DNA of 64,000 nt from positions 6,026,001-6,090,000 of the forward strand of contig NZ_CP046401.1 of the NCBI RefSeq assembly GCF_009762775.1, read 5' to 3'. How positions within the stretch are numbered: position 1 is the first letter of the stretch; the number at the start of each line of letters is the position of its first letter. The notes below the pieces were generated by a model, which worked only from the letters and a program-made list of their open reading frames with translations, had not been told where the DNA came from and searched no databases. A program made the translations under genes and the position numbers. Shown piece by piece: positions 62,434 through 64,000 of this stretch. This DNA is from Maribellus comscasis (GTDB lineage Bacteria; Bacteroidota; Bacteroidia; Bacteroidales; Prolixibacteraceae).

Positions 62434-62505
62434 AAAGTGTCATTTCAGATAGGAAAAGAAATCCGGTGTTATCGGTTTCTATCCGTTTGGGATGACACTT
62501 TTTTA
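62434..62505 (+). terminator. long hairpin terminator after the acyl-CoA synthetase
   Basis: AAAGTGTCAT (62434-62443) pairs perfectly with ATGACACTTT (62492-62501); GATAG/CTATC and ATCCG/CGGTT-like inner helices extend the stem, and a T run follows. Confidence 0.75.
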
Positions 62506-62555
62506 TTCCGTTAAATCAGGCTAACGACCTGAATCCGGATCCTCATTGTACTGGA

Positions 62556-64000
62556 TTAGAATTCTATTCCCCGGATAAATGGCTGCAAAGCATTGCCCCA
62601 TATTTGGTAACCTGCATCAGTGGGATGGCAGAAATCGAACGTGAGTTCTTTGGTTAAAATTCCGTCAGGAGTAAGCATTTCAGAACTGATGTCGAGCAGC
62701 GTAATATCATTTTCCTGAGCAAATGTCTGTAAAATTTTGTTGGTTTCGTTTATCAATATCCGGCGCGGATTATCGGACTTTTCTTCCCTTGGCATAATTT
62801 CCATCAAAACAATTTTTGCCCGTGGAACTTTCGATCGTACACGCAAACAAATGGCTTTTAGTCCTTCTACGATTTCCTCCGGGGTATTCATCCGTGCATT
62901 TTTTGTTTGGCTGGTGTTGTTGGTGCCAATGTGAATAATTACAAGTTTCGGATCCAGTCGGTCGAGTTCGCCGTGATCCAGCCGCCACAATACATTTTGT
63001 GTACGATCCCAGCCAAAACCTAAATTCAGCACGCGGTGATTTCCGAACGTTTCCTTCCACGAATTTGGGCCATTGGGTTCACGTGAACGTCCGTCGGCAT
63101 ATTTTAAAGGCGGGAAAGAACCGCCCCAAAAGTGGGTAATGGAGTTTCCAATCAAAACAATATCCGGATTTAGCGAATCTTTTACCTGTAATACATCGGC
63201 ATGACGAACCCACCAGTCGTAGCTGTCTTTTTCCAGTTTCGAAGTGGGAACGATGGCCGAATTAACCGGTTTTTTAGTATCGCGCGATGGGTCGCCCATT
63301 AATTCCGAAAGCAGCGGTTCCATAGCCTTTGCCCAGGCTTCCGCGCCGGCAGGAGTAGGGTGTAACCAGTCGCCCAGCATGTTGTGATTGATTGACCCAT
63401 CCATATTCAGAAATACATGGTTTACATCGCAATAAAAAATGTGTTTATTGTCGGCCAAACGGGAAACAATATCCGAAGCCCGTTCGAGTATCCGGCGGTG
63501 CGACGTTGGATTTGGCCCACCGTAAGCGCCGGGGAAACAACGCAGCAGAATAATTTTTGATTCCGGGCATTTTTCCCTGAATATTTTTACAATCTCTTCC
63601 ATTCCGCCAGCCAGTTGTCCTGCAGTGTGGCGCGTCGGATAATTCTTTTCGTCGATATTATTGGTGCCGATTTCAAGAATAATCACTTTCGGTGACTGCC
63701 CTTCCATCTCTCCGTTTTGAATATTCCAGATGATATTTTCGGTGCGATAGCCTGAAAAACCCAAATTCACTGCGTTGCGTGAGGCAAAATATTTTTTCCA
63801 CACTGCCTGGTACTGCGGTTTCTCAAAATTGTTGGTAATGGAGTTGCCTACAAACAGCAAGTCGTATTTGTGATTTTTTACCAGCTTTACTTTTTCCTCA
63901 TGACGTTCAGGAGAATATCCTTCCACCGGAGCTGCCGCCGGATTTACTTCTTCTTTGGGAAAAACCATTTCTCCGTTCCAAAAGGAAACCAGTAATTTTT
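62556..64000 (-). CDS. double SGNH/GDSL hydrolase, N-terminus outside window
   Basis: At least 481 residues; the frame stays open through the window edge, so the first ATG inside (63968) is probably internal. Two homologous SGNH domains are joined. Domain 1 has LLFVGNSITNNFE, NLGFSGYRTENI, EIGTNNID and DWLHPTPAG; domain 2 has VLIGNSITHFW, NLGFGWDRTQNV, HIGTNNTS and DFCHPTDAG. Each therefore keeps the Ser, Gly, Asn and Asp/His set of active esterases. The type resembles platelet-activating-factor acetylhydrolase IB-like enzymes, which in polysaccharide degraders often deacetylate glycans. Exported status cannot be seen. Confidence 0.88.
   Translation of the reverse strand, partial: KLLVSFWNGEMVFPKEEVNPAAAPVEGYSPERHEEKVKLVKNHKYDLLFVGNSITNNFEKPQYQAVWKKYFASRNAVNLGFSGYRTENIIWNIQNGEMEGQSPKVIILEIGTNNIDEKNYPTRHTAGQLAGGMEEIVKIFREKCPESKIILLRCFPGAYGGPNPTSHRRILERASDIVSRLADNKHIFYCDVNHVFLNMDGSINHNMLGDWLHPTPAGAEAWAKAMEPLLSELMGDPSRDTKKPVNSAIVPTSKLEKDSYDWWVRHADVLQVKDSLNPDIVLIGNSITHFWGGSFPPLKYADGRSREPNGPNSWKETFGNHRVLNLGFGWDRTQNVLWRLDHGELDRLDPKLVIIHIGTNNTSQTKNARMNTPEEIVEGLKAICLRVRSKVPRAKIVLMEIMPREEKSDNPRRILINETNKILQTFAQENDITLLDISSEMLTPDGILTKELTFDFCHPTDAGYQIWGNALQPFIRGIEF

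Overview
The window comes from a member of the Bacteroidota, most likely a Bacteroidales/Marinilabiliales-type anaerobe or facultative anaerobe that degrades polysaccharides. The evidence is low-GC DNA, promoters of the form TAnnTTTG, two proteins with type IX secretion (T9SS) C-terminal sorting domains, many lipoboxes, SusC-like carboxypeptidase/plug sequences, a sulfatase and several glycoside hydrolases. The placement below phylum level is inference; no rRNA or tRNA gene was seen. No gap between genes exceeds 300 bases.

Layout. 0-1.4 kb: end of a GH51 arabinofuranosidase. 1.4-6.8 kb: a minus-strand operon of one von Willebrand-type membrane protein and three paralogous TPR-tailed lipoproteins. 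6.9-9.6 kb: an M28 peptidase and an alpha/beta hydrolase. 9.7-14 kb: an OmpR/PhoB-type two-component system followed by a lipoprotein made of two 289-residue repeats; both promoters carry the same 11-bp direct-repeat box in the same geometry. 14-19 kb: YdcF, an AmgK-like kinase/RapZ fusion, YebC, an orphan class I isoprenoid enzyme and two tiny cysteine-rich proteins. 19-22.5 kb: a sulfatase lipoprotein, then an AraC regulator and an SDR that appear linked by a shared operator motif. 22.5-29.1 kb: a four-gene heavy-metal RND efflux operon with a very His-rich adaptor. 29.2-35 kb: two divergent GH2 enzymes. 35-36 kb: a HigB/HigA toxin-antitoxin pair with a palindromic operator at its promoter. 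36-41 kb: glyA, a TSUP permease, a COG0523 GTPase, an AEC transporter and a HAD phosphatase. 41-45.6 kb: GH16 laminarinase-like enzyme and two T9SS cargo proteins (a YD/Trp-repeat protein and a GH5 endoglucanase) that share a nearly identical sorting-domain DNA segment. 45.6-49.6 kb: a pterin dehydratase, a hybrid kinase, a phosphoesterase, a DUF4440-like protein and an SDR. 49.6-54.5 kb: an ECF sigma factor and an anti-sigma/TonB fusion facing a VWA protein, with a RAYT transposase gene bracketed by REP hairpin pairs in between. 54.5-64 kb: lipoprotein, MFS permease, NAD-binding/DUF2867 protein, S9 dipeptidyl peptidase, XRE-cupin regulator with acyl-CoA ligase, and a double SGNH hydrolase cut by the window end.

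The strongest new signals are regulatory: the duplicated two-component promoter, the AraC operator motif and the HigBA palindrome. The most unusual gene contents are the RAYT/REP unit, the anti-sigma/TonB fusion with its VWA partner, the tandem-repeat lipoprotein and the orphan isoprenoid enzyme.
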